Virus record (IMG/VR): IMGVR_UViG_3300037585_003250
Location: 1-27,892 of that record
Strand: one strand, 5' to 3'
Length of the DNA: 27,892 nt
Source of the DNA: a virus
Positions 9,150 to 17,496 of the stretch are shown here, in pieces. The position numbers and the translations under genes are program-made. The notes beneath the pieces are model-generated. The model ran no database searches. It had not been told where the DNA came from and worked only from the letters and a program-made list of their open reading frames with translations. Each line of letters starts with the position of its first letter. Positions within the stretch are counted from its first letter, which is position 1.

Positions 9150-9185
9150 ATATAAAAATAAAGCCGAAGAGCTTGTCTTCGGCTT
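9150..9185 (-). terminator. Intrinsic terminator after the gp26/gp51-like unit
   Basis: A perfect 10-bp inverted repeat (AAGCCGAAGA / TCTTCGGCTT, 9161-9170 with 9176-9185) with a 5-nt loop. On the minus strand it is followed by the U-rich stretch TTTATTTTTAT. The TAA stop of the small upstream ORF lies at the base of the stem. Confidence 0.85.
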
Positions 9186-9402
9186 AACGAGAGTGTTGAT
9201 TTTTTGCTTTTTCGGAAGCTTTTTCCATAGCCTCGTTTTCGTCTTCTTTTTGTTTTAGCAGACGCTCTAAAAACCACCTTCTTAACAGTATTGGTAAATT
9301 ATAAGCCTCTGTAAAACTCCAGCCACCGTAATATTTTAATGCAAAAAATTCTTCATATACTGATTTAATATATATATCATCTAGGCCAAAAAAATTCCGC
9401 AG
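9184..9402 (-). CDS. Small ORF downstream of gp26-like gene (gp51 position), no canonical start; likely made by frameshift
   Basis: The frame is open from after the TGA at 9403-9405 to the TAA at 9184-9186. It encodes up to 72 residues but contains no ATG or GTG near its beginning, and no TTG either; only a CTG at 9402 is available. The product reads well as protein: GLDDIYIKSVYEEFFALKYY, then GGWSFTEAYNLP, RRWFLERLLKQ and a charged tail. It resembles the small proteins that follow gp26 in T4-like phages, where T4 has gp51 (baseplate hub assembly). It overlaps the 3' end of the gp26-like gene in the +1 frame, and the overlap contains a T7 run at 9388-9394. A +1 (or -2) slip there would give a gp26-small ORF fusion of about 342 aa. 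An assembly indel in the homopolymer is the alternative. Confidence 0.65.
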   Translation of the reverse strand: MRNFFGLDDIYIKSVYEEFFALKYYGGWSFTEAYNLPILLRRWFLERLLKQKEDENEAMEKASEKAKNQHSR

Positions 9403-10213
9403 TCAGCGGAACCCCCAGTTCCTGCCCAAAGCCGCAAGATGTACATGTAAAATCATGCGTCATATCAATATCTGGAACAATCTTAAAATAATTCTGCCTT
9501 AAGTATCTTGAGTCCTTGGCCGGCATCGCATTTATAAATTTAGATATAGATGATGCTGAATTATCGCCGTTGACTGAGACCATCATTCTTGTTAGTTGGT
9601 CTGTTAGATTTGTTTCTGGTAGGTTTTTCTTTCTTTTGTTTTCTGCTAAAGCAACTAGGTAATCTTCGTCCCTGCTTGTCATTAGGCGAACTTCAAGGTT
9701 AACCTTACTAACTGGCAATGATATAAGGAACGTTCCGTTCTCGGTGACTTGCATATTCTCGTCTAAATTGTCACCATAATATGGTTCTAATGTGTCCAAG
9801 TTAAATGCACTCTTCTCAGAGACGCCACAAGATGGGCATGTTACGTTAATATCATACTCCTCTCCGTATCCAGTGATCCTAGATGCAATCAAAATCGCGT
9901 TTTTATCACCAACATAAAGATCATCGACTTTAATGCTCTTGTTAACAAGAACACTTTGCAAAAATCTTCTAATTGCTATTCCTTTTCGCAGAAGAGTTTT
10001 GGATGTCAGAATATCCTCATCTTTTGCTGTCATAAACCGAATCTCTACTTCTTCCACACCACGGAGAGGATGCCCTTCTGGGTAGTACCTTCCTTTCGTT
10101 GGCAATTCAACGATTTCCGTGGGTGTTGCAAAAGAAAAAGATGCATCCGGTGGTGCTGGGGTGTCGACATTCATGTCTTTGACCCCCATGCGGTCTGCGT
10201 TATTTCTACTCAA
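9377..10213 (-). CDS. Baseplate hub protein, gp26-like, with two CxxC pairs
   Basis: A 278-aa protein of the T4 gp26 baseplate family. Supporting signs are the ELPTKGRYYPEGHPL segment (36-50), the R-F-M-T-AKDEDIL motif (59-69) repeated as RLMTSRDEDYL (176-186), and the FFWPR C-terminus. It acts in hub assembly and is expected in the virion core or as a chaperone. Two CxxC motifs (C126/C129 in CPSCG and C257/C260 in CTSCG) look like a four-cysteine zinc site. The start is TTG at 10213 with a GAGGTG SD six nt upstream; the first ATG (residue 9) lacks an SD. The 3' end overlaps the next ORF at a T7 run. It follows the tube gene by 29 nt without its own ACTA element, so it is probably read from the tube or sheath promoters. 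Confidence 0.8.
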   Translation of the reverse strand: MSRNNADRMGVKDMNVDTPAPPDASFSFATPTEIVELPTKGRYYPEGHPLRGVEEVEIRFMTAKDEDILTSKTLLRKGIAIRRFLQSVLVNKSIKVDDLYVGDKNAILIASRITGYGEEYDINVTCPSCGVSEKSAFNLDTLEPYYGDNLDENMQVTENGTFLISLPVSKVNLEVRLMTSRDEDYLVALAENKRKKNLPETNLTDQLTRMMVSVNGDNSASSISKFINAMPAKDSRYLRQNYFKIVPDIDMTHDFTCTSCGFGQELGVPLTAEFFWPR

Positions 10214-10242
10214 TATACACCTCTAAAATAATAAACTTGATG

Positions 10243-10860
10243 TTAGCCGCCGAGGACGCCGGTACCAGTAACTGTGCCGAAGATAGCTTCTCCAGTCAGA
10301 GCAGCTTCGGTAGCAGCTTCGGTAGCGTCTGTCGGGCCATGAACTGTACACTCAGCCCAATCATATCTAATTTCTAAGTTAACATTGGCTAAAGCATCGG
10401 ACTCGTAATCTAAGTCATCTAGAGAAATGCTTTTAACCCAAGCGTTGTGAAGTAACCATTGCTCAATAATATAGCCATCTCCATCAATCTGGTTGATTTT
10501 AACTTCTCCCAGCCCACCGTCGGCGGATTGAGTTGCTTTTCTCTTAGAAATAGTTGTAACTGCGTTTTCGTCTCCCGGTGGAGAGTAACCCGAATCTTGC
10601 AAGTAAGTCATGAAGATTGCAGCTGCATCGGGAGAAACAGGATCAACTAAAGTCATATTAATAGTATTCCATGAAACTCGACCGGGGTAATAAAATGTGT
10701 GATTCAAATAAGTATGTGATGATTCCGAAACAGTAACTGCTGGTTTACCGACTTTCTTGACAAACCACTGTACAGCGGTACCACCGCCGGGTGCCATGTC
10801 CACGGTAAACCTATAAGCTCTCTTCGGATCTCTTCCAGTTGCGCTAGTCCAAAATGCCAT
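10243..10860 (-). CDS. Tail tube protein (gp19-like)
   Basis: A 205-aa major tube subunit that stacks as rings inside the sheath. The N-terminus has the T4 gp19-type layout: a FWTSATGRDPKRAYRFTVDM strand, then WFVKKVGKPAVTV, a HTFYYPGRVSWNTINMTLVD strand pair, AWVKSISLDDLDYES in the second half, and a closing strand VNLEIRYDWAEC. The order sheath-sheath-tube matches T4 18-19. It is longer than T4 gp19 (163 aa), mainly through a flexible Thr/Ala/Gly-rich tail after residue 175. SD AGAGGAG precedes the ATG, and an ACTATTTACA element lies 22 nt upstream, giving it its own likely promoter, as expected for a protein needed in many copies. Confidence 0.9.
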   Translation of the reverse strand: MAFWTSATGRDPKRAYRFTVDMAPGGGTAVQWFVKKVGKPAVTVSESSHTYLNHTFYYPGRVSWNTINMTLVDPVSPDAAAIFMTYLQDSGYSPPGDENAVTTISKRKATQSADGGLGEVKINQIDGDGYIIEQWLLHNAWVKSISLDDLDYESDALANVNLEIRYDWAECTVHGPTDATEAATEAALTGEAIFGTVTGTGVLGG

Positions 10861-10882
10861 TTAATTTATTCTCCTCTTATAC

Positions 10883-10892
10883 TGTAAATAGT
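10883..10892 (-). promoter_or_regulatory. Candidate late promoter, ACTATTTACA
   Basis: Sense-strand ACTATTTACA in the 54-nt gap between the first-listed sheath stop (10915) and the tube ATG (10860), 22 nt before the start codon. Confidence 0.6.
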
Positions 10893-10914
10893 ATCTAATA
10901 ATCAATTTATCCAT

Positions 10915-13914
10915 TTAGTCTTCGAAAGAAGCACCAGATTTAGTAATAATAAAATCAAGCGCGATGAATTCTATAGATCTTGCTGGTTTAAGGTATATTT
11001 TAGCGTACATAATATTTCTATCTACCAAATCAGGTGTTGTGGTTGTTTCATCTAAGATGACTCTATAATCAGTAAGTCCAAATCTAGATTTTACGCTTTG
11101 CAAGAATGGATTGACCATGCTTGTAAATCTCGTCCAAGTAGCTGGGACATTGTTGTCGAACAGAACTTGAGTTGACATTCTAGAGACTTCTTTCTTCAAG
11201 TAGACCAACAGGCGCCGCACGTTAATACGGTCTAGAGCGGAATCAGTCGCCTGAAGTGTTTTCTGTCCAAAGATAACGATACCTTCGGAAGGGAATCTAG
11301 CAATTGGATTAATGTTGTTCTCGTAAAGCTTATCTCTTTGTTTTTGAGTCAGACGTTCAGATACCGAGACAACTGGCAGGCCTGCTGAGCCTTCTGTCAA
11401 GCCGCCACGGTTGAAGCCGGCAGGGGCGAACCAAAGTTCAGAAACCGCTTCTGAGCTAGCCATAGTACCCAGTGCCACAACAGAAGGAGGTGAGTATACG
11501 AGGACATTTGTTCTAGTATCCTTGATCTGAACCCATGGATAGTAAGTACAGCCGTAACTAGTATTTAGGTCTCTGGTTTGAATTGCAGAAACTACACTGT
11601 CTACGGTCCCTAAATTAGTACTGAAAGACTCAGTATTTTCTGTTGAGGGCGTGAAGACGTCTGGCAAGTCAATTATCGCTAAGGCGTCTGCTCTCTCCTC
11701 TGCTACTTCTAGGACACGATCAGTGATATCAGTGTTCGTCACTCCCGGTACCGTAAGTATGTTGTACTCGACGACATCTGCGTCTGCAACAGTTTGAATT
11801 GCGCGGTCTACAGTGTTATAAGCATAGTGGGAATATTTAGTGGTACTACCAGCGGTCCATTGTGAATTTCGCAATGGTTCAGCCTCTGTAATATCGTAAC
11901 CATCATGGCCGCCTGCCATAACCGTCCAGAATCTATCGTGAGAATCAAGAACTTTCTTGTAGCTTGAGCTAACTGCTGTCACACTTGTACCGTCTGCCCT
12001 AGAGCCGGATACCCATTCGCCGTCGCCGGTCAAGGTGTTAAGTCGAACATCATCGAGGGAAAAGACCCATGAATATTCGGAGCCGACGGGTAGTCCAGTA
12101 AGCTCATCAAAACGGCCTGCAACAGTTGTGTGGAAAGGGAATCCTCTTAAGTAATCGGTAATTCCGTGATCTGGGGTTTTTACACCTTTTGTCGTACTAG
12201 TAGATACGCCAAAGAATGCATCGCTTCCGGGGCCCGGGCCGGGACCGTCTGCTGAACTTGAACGCAAGGAGACTCCGGGGAACGGGAACGTACCAGAGAA
12301 TGGGATCCCGGTGGCCTTTCTGCCGTTGCCGGCAATGCGGCCGACGTCGATAAATGCACCGTCATTGGTTGGTTGTTTAATGTGTGTAGTTGCGTCAGAG
12401 CCGGCTATACAGTTTCCTGAACCGTAGGTTTCTATATGAGTCGCGGTTGTGTTCTGGTAGAATTTGTCTGTGAACGCAACTGACCCACTTTCATAAAAAA
12501 CTGTCTGCGGCCGAATAGGACCAGTAACACCAAATGGTAAGCTAGCTGGATTAAAGTCAATATCCAAAGCAGGGTTCATTTCAACACGAATATATTTTGA
12601 TTTGTTATTGTATTGACCATACTCAGTATGTTTTTCTAAAGAATAACTCCAAGAAAGGTGCTTATCTCCTATTCTACTAGCGATATAATTAGGAGAATTC
12701 GGGTTTAAGTTACAATTGGTGTATCTCTCCAATGCTTCAAATTTTGCTGCTTTGTCAGTAGCTCCTATTGGATAGATAGCAACCGTAAAAGACCCAAACG
12801 GTACTAAAGTATTAGGAGATGCCTTAAGATCTTCTATAGCAATCTTAACCTTGTGCCCCTCCATACCGTAGTCACGAGAAACAAACCTGAATAGTTTAGT
12901 TGCCGTATCGGGTGCAGAATGGTTGGCGTTAGCTCCAAAGTCTTGCGAAAAGAACCAGCCTGTCTTAGGATTAACAAAATTGTTTTGGCGATTCGCCCAG
13001 TTAGCTGTGCCGCTGATCATTGGCAAAATTATACCAAACTGAGAGTCGGTTGATGTAGTGCCCTCTTTAACAGCGCGTTCAAATGTTTCACCAAGCCAAT
13101 ATTTATCTTTTTGCTCTGTAACTTCTCCGCTAGTAACAACATCTGAATTTGTCATGACGGGATTTGTGTTAAATACATCGCGAATGTAGCGGCCGCCGGG
13201 GTTAGCAAAGTCGAATTCAAATGTTCTAAAAGAACCCAAAGTTTCACCGGTTGCGACGTGATTTTTCAAGACACACTTAAAGACGTTATTAACATCTTGT
13301 GATTTGATTGCTATAGCTGTACCAGTGACGGCTGTGTTGCCGGACCGGTCCGAACCAGAAAGCATCATGATCGAGCCAGACTGGGTATACCAGACTGCGG
13401 CCAAGGTGCCAGTAGCGAATGTGCCATCAGTGCCGGCGAGGACGCCGGCAGTGTCGCGGCCTTTAAGGCTTCCAGAGTCAAAAACCCATAAACCCCAAGC
13501 GCCTCCGGCAGCAGATTCAAGGCTTGTAGCCGAAGCGCCAAGTTGTGTAGTTCTCCAACCAGCCAGAGTGCCTCCATCGGTTCTAGATTCGTGCTCTTCA
13601 CCTAATGTCCTAACAACCGTAACAGGTGAAACGGCAGCGTTCAACCATGCTTTGGCCGCATATGCAGCGTAAGTGGGCCCTAGAGGAACATTTTCCCTCC
13701 AGACATCGACCCCTTCAGGACCGCCGACAGGATGGCCAAAAGTTTCAACAAATTGTTGGTAGTTTTCAACGGTAACAGGGCGCATAGCTGGGCCTTTTCT
13801 GGTGCGGCCGATAATAGTTGGTCCTAAAATCGGTGGAACCGGCTCAATTATGGATTCATCTACTTCATTAGTGTAGATGCCCGGGGAAATAAACTTAAAT
13901 TTTCTAGCTGCCAT
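10915..13914 (-). CDS. Tail sheath protein, paralogue A (gp18-like, 999 aa)
   Basis: A contractile sheath subunit. It opens MAARKFKFISPGIYTNEVDE and carries IIGRTRKGPAMRP, the usual gp18-type start, in which the N-terminal arm meshes with neighbouring subunits. Mid-protein landmarks are VSRDYGMEGHKVKIAIEDLK, HDRFWTVMAGGHDGYD and VAEERADALAIIDLPDVFTP. The C-terminal core ends LKPARSIEFIALDFIITKSG. T4 gp18 is 659 aa, so this protein carries over 300 extra residues, including a variable stretch around 475-570 probably exposed on the sheath surface. It is a tandem paralogue of the gene at 14020-17433: the last 77 residues differ at only 10 positions. It lacks the inserted domain of that copy. An ACTATTTACT element lies 42 nt upstream of the ATG. 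Confidence 0.93.
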   Translation of the reverse strand: MAARKFKFISPGIYTNEVDESIIEPVPPILGPTIIGRTRKGPAMRPVTVENYQQFVETFGHPVGGPEGVDVWRENVPLGPTYAAYAAKAWLNAAVSPVTVVRTLGEEHESRTDGGTLAGWRTTQLGASATSLESAAGGAWGLWVFDSGSLKGRDTAGVLAGTDGTFATGTLAAVWYTQSGSIMMLSGSDRSGNTAVTGTAIAIKSQDVNNVFKCVLKNHVATGETLGSFRTFEFDFANPGGRYIRDVFNTNPVMTNSDVVTSGEVTEQKDKYWLGETFERAVKEGTTSTDSQFGIILPMISGTANWANRQNNFVNPKTGWFFSQDFGANANHSAPDTATKLFRFVSRDYGMEGHKVKIAIEDLKASPNTLVPFGSFTVAIYPIGATDKAAKFEALERYTNCNLNPNSPNYIASRIGDKHLSWSYSLEKHTEYGQYNNKSKYIRVEMNPALDIDFNPASLPFGVTGPIRPQTVFYESGSVAFTDKFYQNTTATHIETYGSGNCIAGSDATTHIKQPTNDGAFIDVGRIAGNGRKATGIPFSGTFPFPGVSLRSSSADGPGPGPGSDAFFGVSTSTTKGVKTPDHGITDYLRGFPFHTTVAGRFDELTGLPVGSEYSWVFSLDDVRLNTLTGDGEWVSGSRADGTSVTAVSSSYKKVLDSHDRFWTVMAGGHDGYDITEAEPLRNSQWTAGSTTKYSHYAYNTVDRAIQTVADADVVEYNILTVPGVTNTDITDRVLEVAEERADALAIIDLPDVFTPSTENTESFSTNLGTVDSVVSAIQTRDLNTSYGCTYYPWVQIKDTRTNVLVYSPPSVVALGTMASSEAVSELWFAPAGFNRGGLTEGSAGLPVVSVSERLTQKQRDKLYENNINPIARFPSEGIVIFGQKTLQATDSALDRINVRRLLVYLKKEVSRMSTQVLFDNNVPATWTRFTSMVNPFLQSVKSRFGLTDYRVILDETTTTPDLVDRNIMYAKIYLKPARSIEFIALDFIITKSGASFED

Positions 13915-13956
13915 ATTGTTAAATTCCTTTTAGAAACTATGATTTCTTTTTCTCAT

Positions 13957-13966
13957 AGTAAATAGT
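13957..13966 (-). promoter_or_regulatory. Candidate late promoter, ACTATTTACT
   Basis: Sense-strand ACTATTTACT between the two sheath genes, 42 nt before the ATG at 13914. The preceding CAAAGAACAAAAT resembles the CAAGTAATAAAAT before the equivalent site of the other sheath gene, so this leader was probably duplicated with the gene. Confidence 0.6.
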
Positions 13967-14008
13967 ATTTTGTTCTTTGAAAAACCTTTTTGTAGCTTAT
14001 AAAAGCCA

Positions 14009-14031
14009 TTTGAAGACGCTTAGTCTTCAAA
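14009..14031 (-). terminator. Weak terminator candidate at the end of sheath paralogue B
   Basis: A 9-bp inverted repeat, TTTGAAGAC / GTCTTCAAA, with a 5-nt loop that holds part of the stop codon. The minus-strand sequence after it (TGGCTTTTATAAG) is only modestly U-rich, so termination would be partial at best. Confidence 0.35.
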
Positions 14032-17000
14032 GGAAGCGCCGGACTTGGTGATAATAAAATCAAGTGCAATAAACTCTATAGCTCTTGCAGGCTTTAAGTA
14101 AATCTTTGCATACATAATATTTCTATCTACCAAATCAGGTGTTGTCGTAGACTCGTCTAGGATTACCTTATACTCAGTAATCCCAAATCTTGCCTTCACA
14201 CTACTCAAAAATGGGTTTATTAAACTAGTGAACCTGCTCCAAGTCGCAGGGACGTTGTTATCAAATAACACCTGAGTTGACATTCTGGATACTTCTTTTT
14301 TAAGGAAGATCATGAGTCGACGTACATTGATCCGATCTAAAGCAGAGGGAGTCGCTTGAAGTGTTTTTTGTCCAAACACTACTATGCCATCCGATGATAA
14401 CGAAGCAATTGGGTTAATGTTATTTAGATACAATTCATCTCTTTGACCAAGATTAAGAGTATCAGATACGGCTGTCACAGGTACCCCTCCGTGGCCTCTA
14501 GAGAGTGTTCCTCTCTTATAACCAGCTGGGGCCTTCCACAACTCTGATACAGCCTCAGTGTGGCCCATAGCGCCTAGAGCGACGACAGATGGTGGAGTCC
14601 AAAGCAAGCGACGATTACTCGTGTCTCTAATTTGCACCCATGGATAGTATGCACAAGCATAGCTAGTATTTAATTCTCTATTCTGGATTGAAGAAACTAC
14701 AGAAGTCACTGAACCAAGATTGTTGGCAAAAGACTTGGTATTTTCTGTGCTTGGAGTGAATACATCCGCTAAATCAATAATCGCGAGTGCATCGGCGCGT
14801 TCTTCTGCTATCTCCATTACTCTGTCAGTCAAATCGTTGTTAGTAATGCCGGGAGCTGTTAATAAATTATATTCTATAACATCTTGATCCGCGACAGTAC
14901 CAAGAGCACGGTGAACACTGTTCCAAGCATAATTGGTGTATTTGGTTGTAGTTCCAACAGTCCATTGAGAATTTCTAAGTGGCTCTGCTTCAGTTACATC
15001 GAAACCATCGTGGCCGCCGGCCATGACCGTCCAGAACCTGTCGTGATGATTAAGAATTTCTTTATAACTAGAACTTGTTGCGGTGGCACTGGAGCCATCT
15101 GCCCTAGAGCCAGATACAAACTCTCCGGCGCCGGTTGTGGTGTTAATCCGGATATCATCAAGAGAGAAGACCCATGAGTATTCGGCTCCATAAGATGGCA
15201 GACCAGTTAACTCTTCGAAACGTCCTGCAACTGTAGAATCAAATGGCAATCCTCTTAAATAATCACCTATTCCAGCGTCCGGAGTATTAACTGTTTTCAA
15301 CTTCGTAGTGGAAACCCCAAAATATGCGTCGGCTCCCGGGCCATCACCGGGGCCGTCGACAGAGCTTGAACGTATAGACGGAGCTGGGAATTCGAAACTA
15401 CAAGACATTGGTATCATGCTTGCTGCTGCGTCGGCGCCCATGCTAAACAAGTGGCCTCCGATCTTATTATCCAGCGGATTACCGTATATTTGCCCTCCGG
15501 TCAAGAACGTCTCGAACGTTGCGGCGGCTATAGAAGTAGCACCAGAAGAACCGGGCAATGAACCTTCAGCCTTAGCAAAATGTCTAGAAGTTAAAATACT
15601 TCCACTATGAAAGCCAGCGCCGGATCCACTAACCCAGTGAGCAGTGGGCGGCCGGACAGGCCCAGATACGCCGAATGGCAGACTAGCCTGATTGAAATCA
15701 ACATCCAAAGCGGGGTTCATCTCAACCCGAATATACTTGGATTGATTAGCATATTGACCAATGTGAGTATGTTTATCCAAAGAATATTCCCAGTTGACAT
15801 ATCTGTCGCCTATTCTTCTGGCAATGTAATTCTCGGAGATCGGGTTTAGATTGCAATTAGTATATTTTTCTAACGCTTCAAATTTGGCTTTCTTATCAGC
15901 AGTTCCAATTGGGTAGATACCCACCGTGAAAGATCCATAAGGCGAAGTAGGATTTGGTGAGGCTTTAATATCCTCAATAGCAATCTTAATTTTATGTCCT
16001 TCCATTCCATAATCACGAGAAACAAATCTGAATAGTCTAGTCGTGGTGTCGGGTGCCGAGAAGCTGCTGTTGGCGCCAAAGTCTTGTGAGAAAAACCAAC
16101 CCGTTTTAGGATTAACATAGTTGTTTCGGCGGAAAGACCAGTTAACTGACCCACTAAGGAGAGGAAGTATAATACCAAACTGACTATCCGTTGATGTGGT
16201 TTTTTCGTTTAACTGCCGCTCAAAAGTCTCACCAAGCCAATATTTATTCTTCATAGCACTGACTTCGCCTGATGTGACAACATCCGAATTCGTCAAAACC
16301 GGGTTGGTGTTGAAAATGTCTCGGACATATTGACCACCATTAGGGTCGAAGTTAAATTTGAAGACTTGCGAATTCTCCTCGGTGCCACCGGAAAAATCTG
16401 TTTTTGATATGTTACCACCTAAAGAAGTTAAAGTGATTGTAGTATTTCCAGCCGTACCTGCGATACTTTGTACTAAAGTTAATTGTTGACCGGAGTCGAC
16501 TGTCGCGGTAGATGCAACAATTGTTCCATTGTGGCCGGCTGCATTATTTATACAATCCACTAGAGATGCAGCTACTGCGGAATCTCCGCCGCTGTCTCCA
16601 TCAAACTGGTTTGCGGCCAAATTTTCAGTTCCCTTTGCAGTATATGTTACTGTTTTGCCGGCACCATCAGTTATTGCAACTGTTCCATCGAGAGTTACAT
16701 GTGCTGCAATATTTATTGTTGCAGTTGCCTTAATACCCGTTCCGTCGTCGCCGGAGGAATAAGATTTCAAAACAGTCTTAAATTCATTATTCACCCCTTG
16801 CGATTTAATGAAGACGGCGGTACCGGTGACGGCCGCGGTTTGGCCTCTAGAAGTACCTGACATCATCATAATCGAACCGGAGTCGCAATACCATATCGCG
16901 GCGAGGGTGCCTGTGGCTGAATTGCCAGCGCCATTCTTGAGGTCGTTGGTTTCAGCACAAGAAGCGGAATCAAAAATCCACATTCCGTAAGCTCCGCCTT

Positions 17001-17433
17001 GCATAGAACCAGAAGCTGCCAAGCTATTAAGATAATCTGTAGTTAGGTTGGCCTTAGAGCCTTGTGTTGTCTTCCAACCGGCCAGAACGCCATCAGAGTC
17101 TCTAGAATCGTGTTCTTCTCCTAGCACACGAACAATGGTTGCTGGCGAAACATTAGAATTAAGCCATGCTTTGGCAGCATATGATGCATATGTTGGGCCG
17201 GCGGGAGTGTTAGCTCTCCATAAATCGCCTGTCTCTGGGCCCGGAACAGGGTCGCCGAAAGTTTCAACAAATTCTTGATAATTCTCTACTTTGATAGGGC
17301 GCATTGCGGGGCCTTTTCTAGTCCTTCCTACGATGAGGGGGCCTAAAACAGGCGGGGTAGGTGTGATTATGGACTCATCCACTTCATTTATATAAACACC
17401 GGGTGAAATGAATTTAAATTTTCTAGCTGCCAT
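14020..17433 (-). CDS. Tail sheath protein, paralogue B (gp18-like, 1137 aa) with inserted beta-rich domain
   Basis: A second contractile-sheath gene directly upstream of paralogue A, sharing its N-terminal arm (MAARKFKFISPGVYINEVDE), the GRTRKGPAMRP segment, VSRDYGMEGHKIKIAIEDIK, HDRFWTVMAGGHDGFD and the C-terminal core. It is 138 residues longer. Most of the difference is one block at about residues 230-353 (DNA about 16375-16746), absent from paralogue A, with Thr/Gly/Ala-rich beta-strand character: TVAITDGAGKTVTYTAKGTE, AVAASLVDCINNAAGHNGTI, and LVQSIAGTAGNTTITLTSLG. Such modules recur, from memory, as insertions in phage virion proteins. A second variable stretch aligns with the variable region of paralogue A (about 600-695). 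ATG at 17433 has an AAGGAG SD, and ACTATTTATC lies 30 nt upstream. Confidence 0.93.
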   Translation of the reverse strand: MAARKFKFISPGVYINEVDESIITPTPPVLGPLIVGRTRKGPAMRPIKVENYQEFVETFGDPVPGPETGDLWRANTPAGPTYASYAAKAWLNSNVSPATIVRVLGEEHDSRDSDGVLAGWKTTQGSKANLTTDYLNSLAASGSMQGGAYGMWIFDSASCAETNDLKNGAGNSATGTLAAIWYCDSGSIMMMSGTSRGQTAAVTGTAVFIKSQGVNNEFKTVLKSYSSGDDGTGIKATATINIAAHVTLDGTVAITDGAGKTVTYTAKGTENLAANQFDGDSGGDSAVAASLVDCINNAAGHNGTIVASTATVDSGQQLTLVQSIAGTAGNTTITLTSLGGNISKTDFSGGTEENSQVFKFNFDPNGGQYVRDIFNTNPVLTNSDVVTSGEVSAMKNKYWLGETFERQLNEKTTSTDSQFGIILPLLSGSVNWSFRRNNYVNPKTGWFFSQDFGANSSFSAPDTTTRLFRFVSRDYGMEGHKIKIAIEDIKASPNPTSPYGSFTVGIYPIGTADKKAKFEALEKYTNCNLNPISENYIARRIGDRYVNWEYSLDKHTHIGQYANQSKYIRVEMNPALDVDFNQASLPFGVSGPVRPPTAHWVSGSGAGFHSGSILTSRHFAKAEGSLPGSSGATSIAAATFETFLTGGQIYGNPLDNKIGGHLFSMGADAAASMIPMSCSFEFPAPSIRSSSVDGPGDGPGADAYFGVSTTKLKTVNTPDAGIGDYLRGLPFDSTVAGRFEELTGLPSYGAEYSWVFSLDDIRINTTTGAGEFVSGSRADGSSATATSSSYKEILNHHDRFWTVMAGGHDGFDVTEAEPLRNSQWTVGTTTKYTNYAWNSVHRALGTVADQDVIEYNLLTAPGITNNDLTDRVMEIAEERADALAIIDLADVFTPSTENTKSFANNLGSVTSVVSSIQNRELNTSYACAYYPWVQIRDTSNRRLLWTPPSVVALGAMGHTEAVSELWKAPAGYKRGTLSRGHGGVPVTAVSDTLNLGQRDELYLNNINPIASLSSDGIVVFGQKTLQATPSALDRINVRRLMIFLKKEVSRMSTQVLFDNNVPATWSRFTSLINPFLSSVKARFGITEYKVILDESTTTPDLVDRNIMYAKIYLKPARAIEFIALDFIITKSGASFED
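16375..16746 (-). other. Inserted beta-rich domain within sheath paralogue B
   Basis: Codes for about residues 230-353 of the 1137-aa sheath protein. Flanking residues (VLKSYSSGDD before, SQVFKFNFDPNGG after) align with contiguous sequence in paralogue A (VLKNHVATGE, RTFEFDFANPGG). The block is therefore a discrete insertion in one copy or a deletion in the other. Boundaries are approximate. Confidence 0.7.
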
Positions 17434-17463
17434 GTTATAATTTCTCCTTGAAACTGTCGCTAA

Positions 17464-17473
17464 GATAAATAGT
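17464..17473 (-). promoter_or_regulatory. Candidate late promoter, ACTATTTATC
   Basis: Sense-strand ACTATTTATC in the 63-nt gap after the gp15-like stop, 30 nt before the ATG of sheath paralogue B. Confidence 0.6.
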
Positions 17474-17496
17474 ATTTTATTACTTGAAAAATCTTT

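Noticed and set aside
10915-17433. Two sheath genes as an assembly duplication artefact
   Set aside because: The copies differ throughout, including a 120-residue insertion and distinct variable regions, so they are real paralogues.
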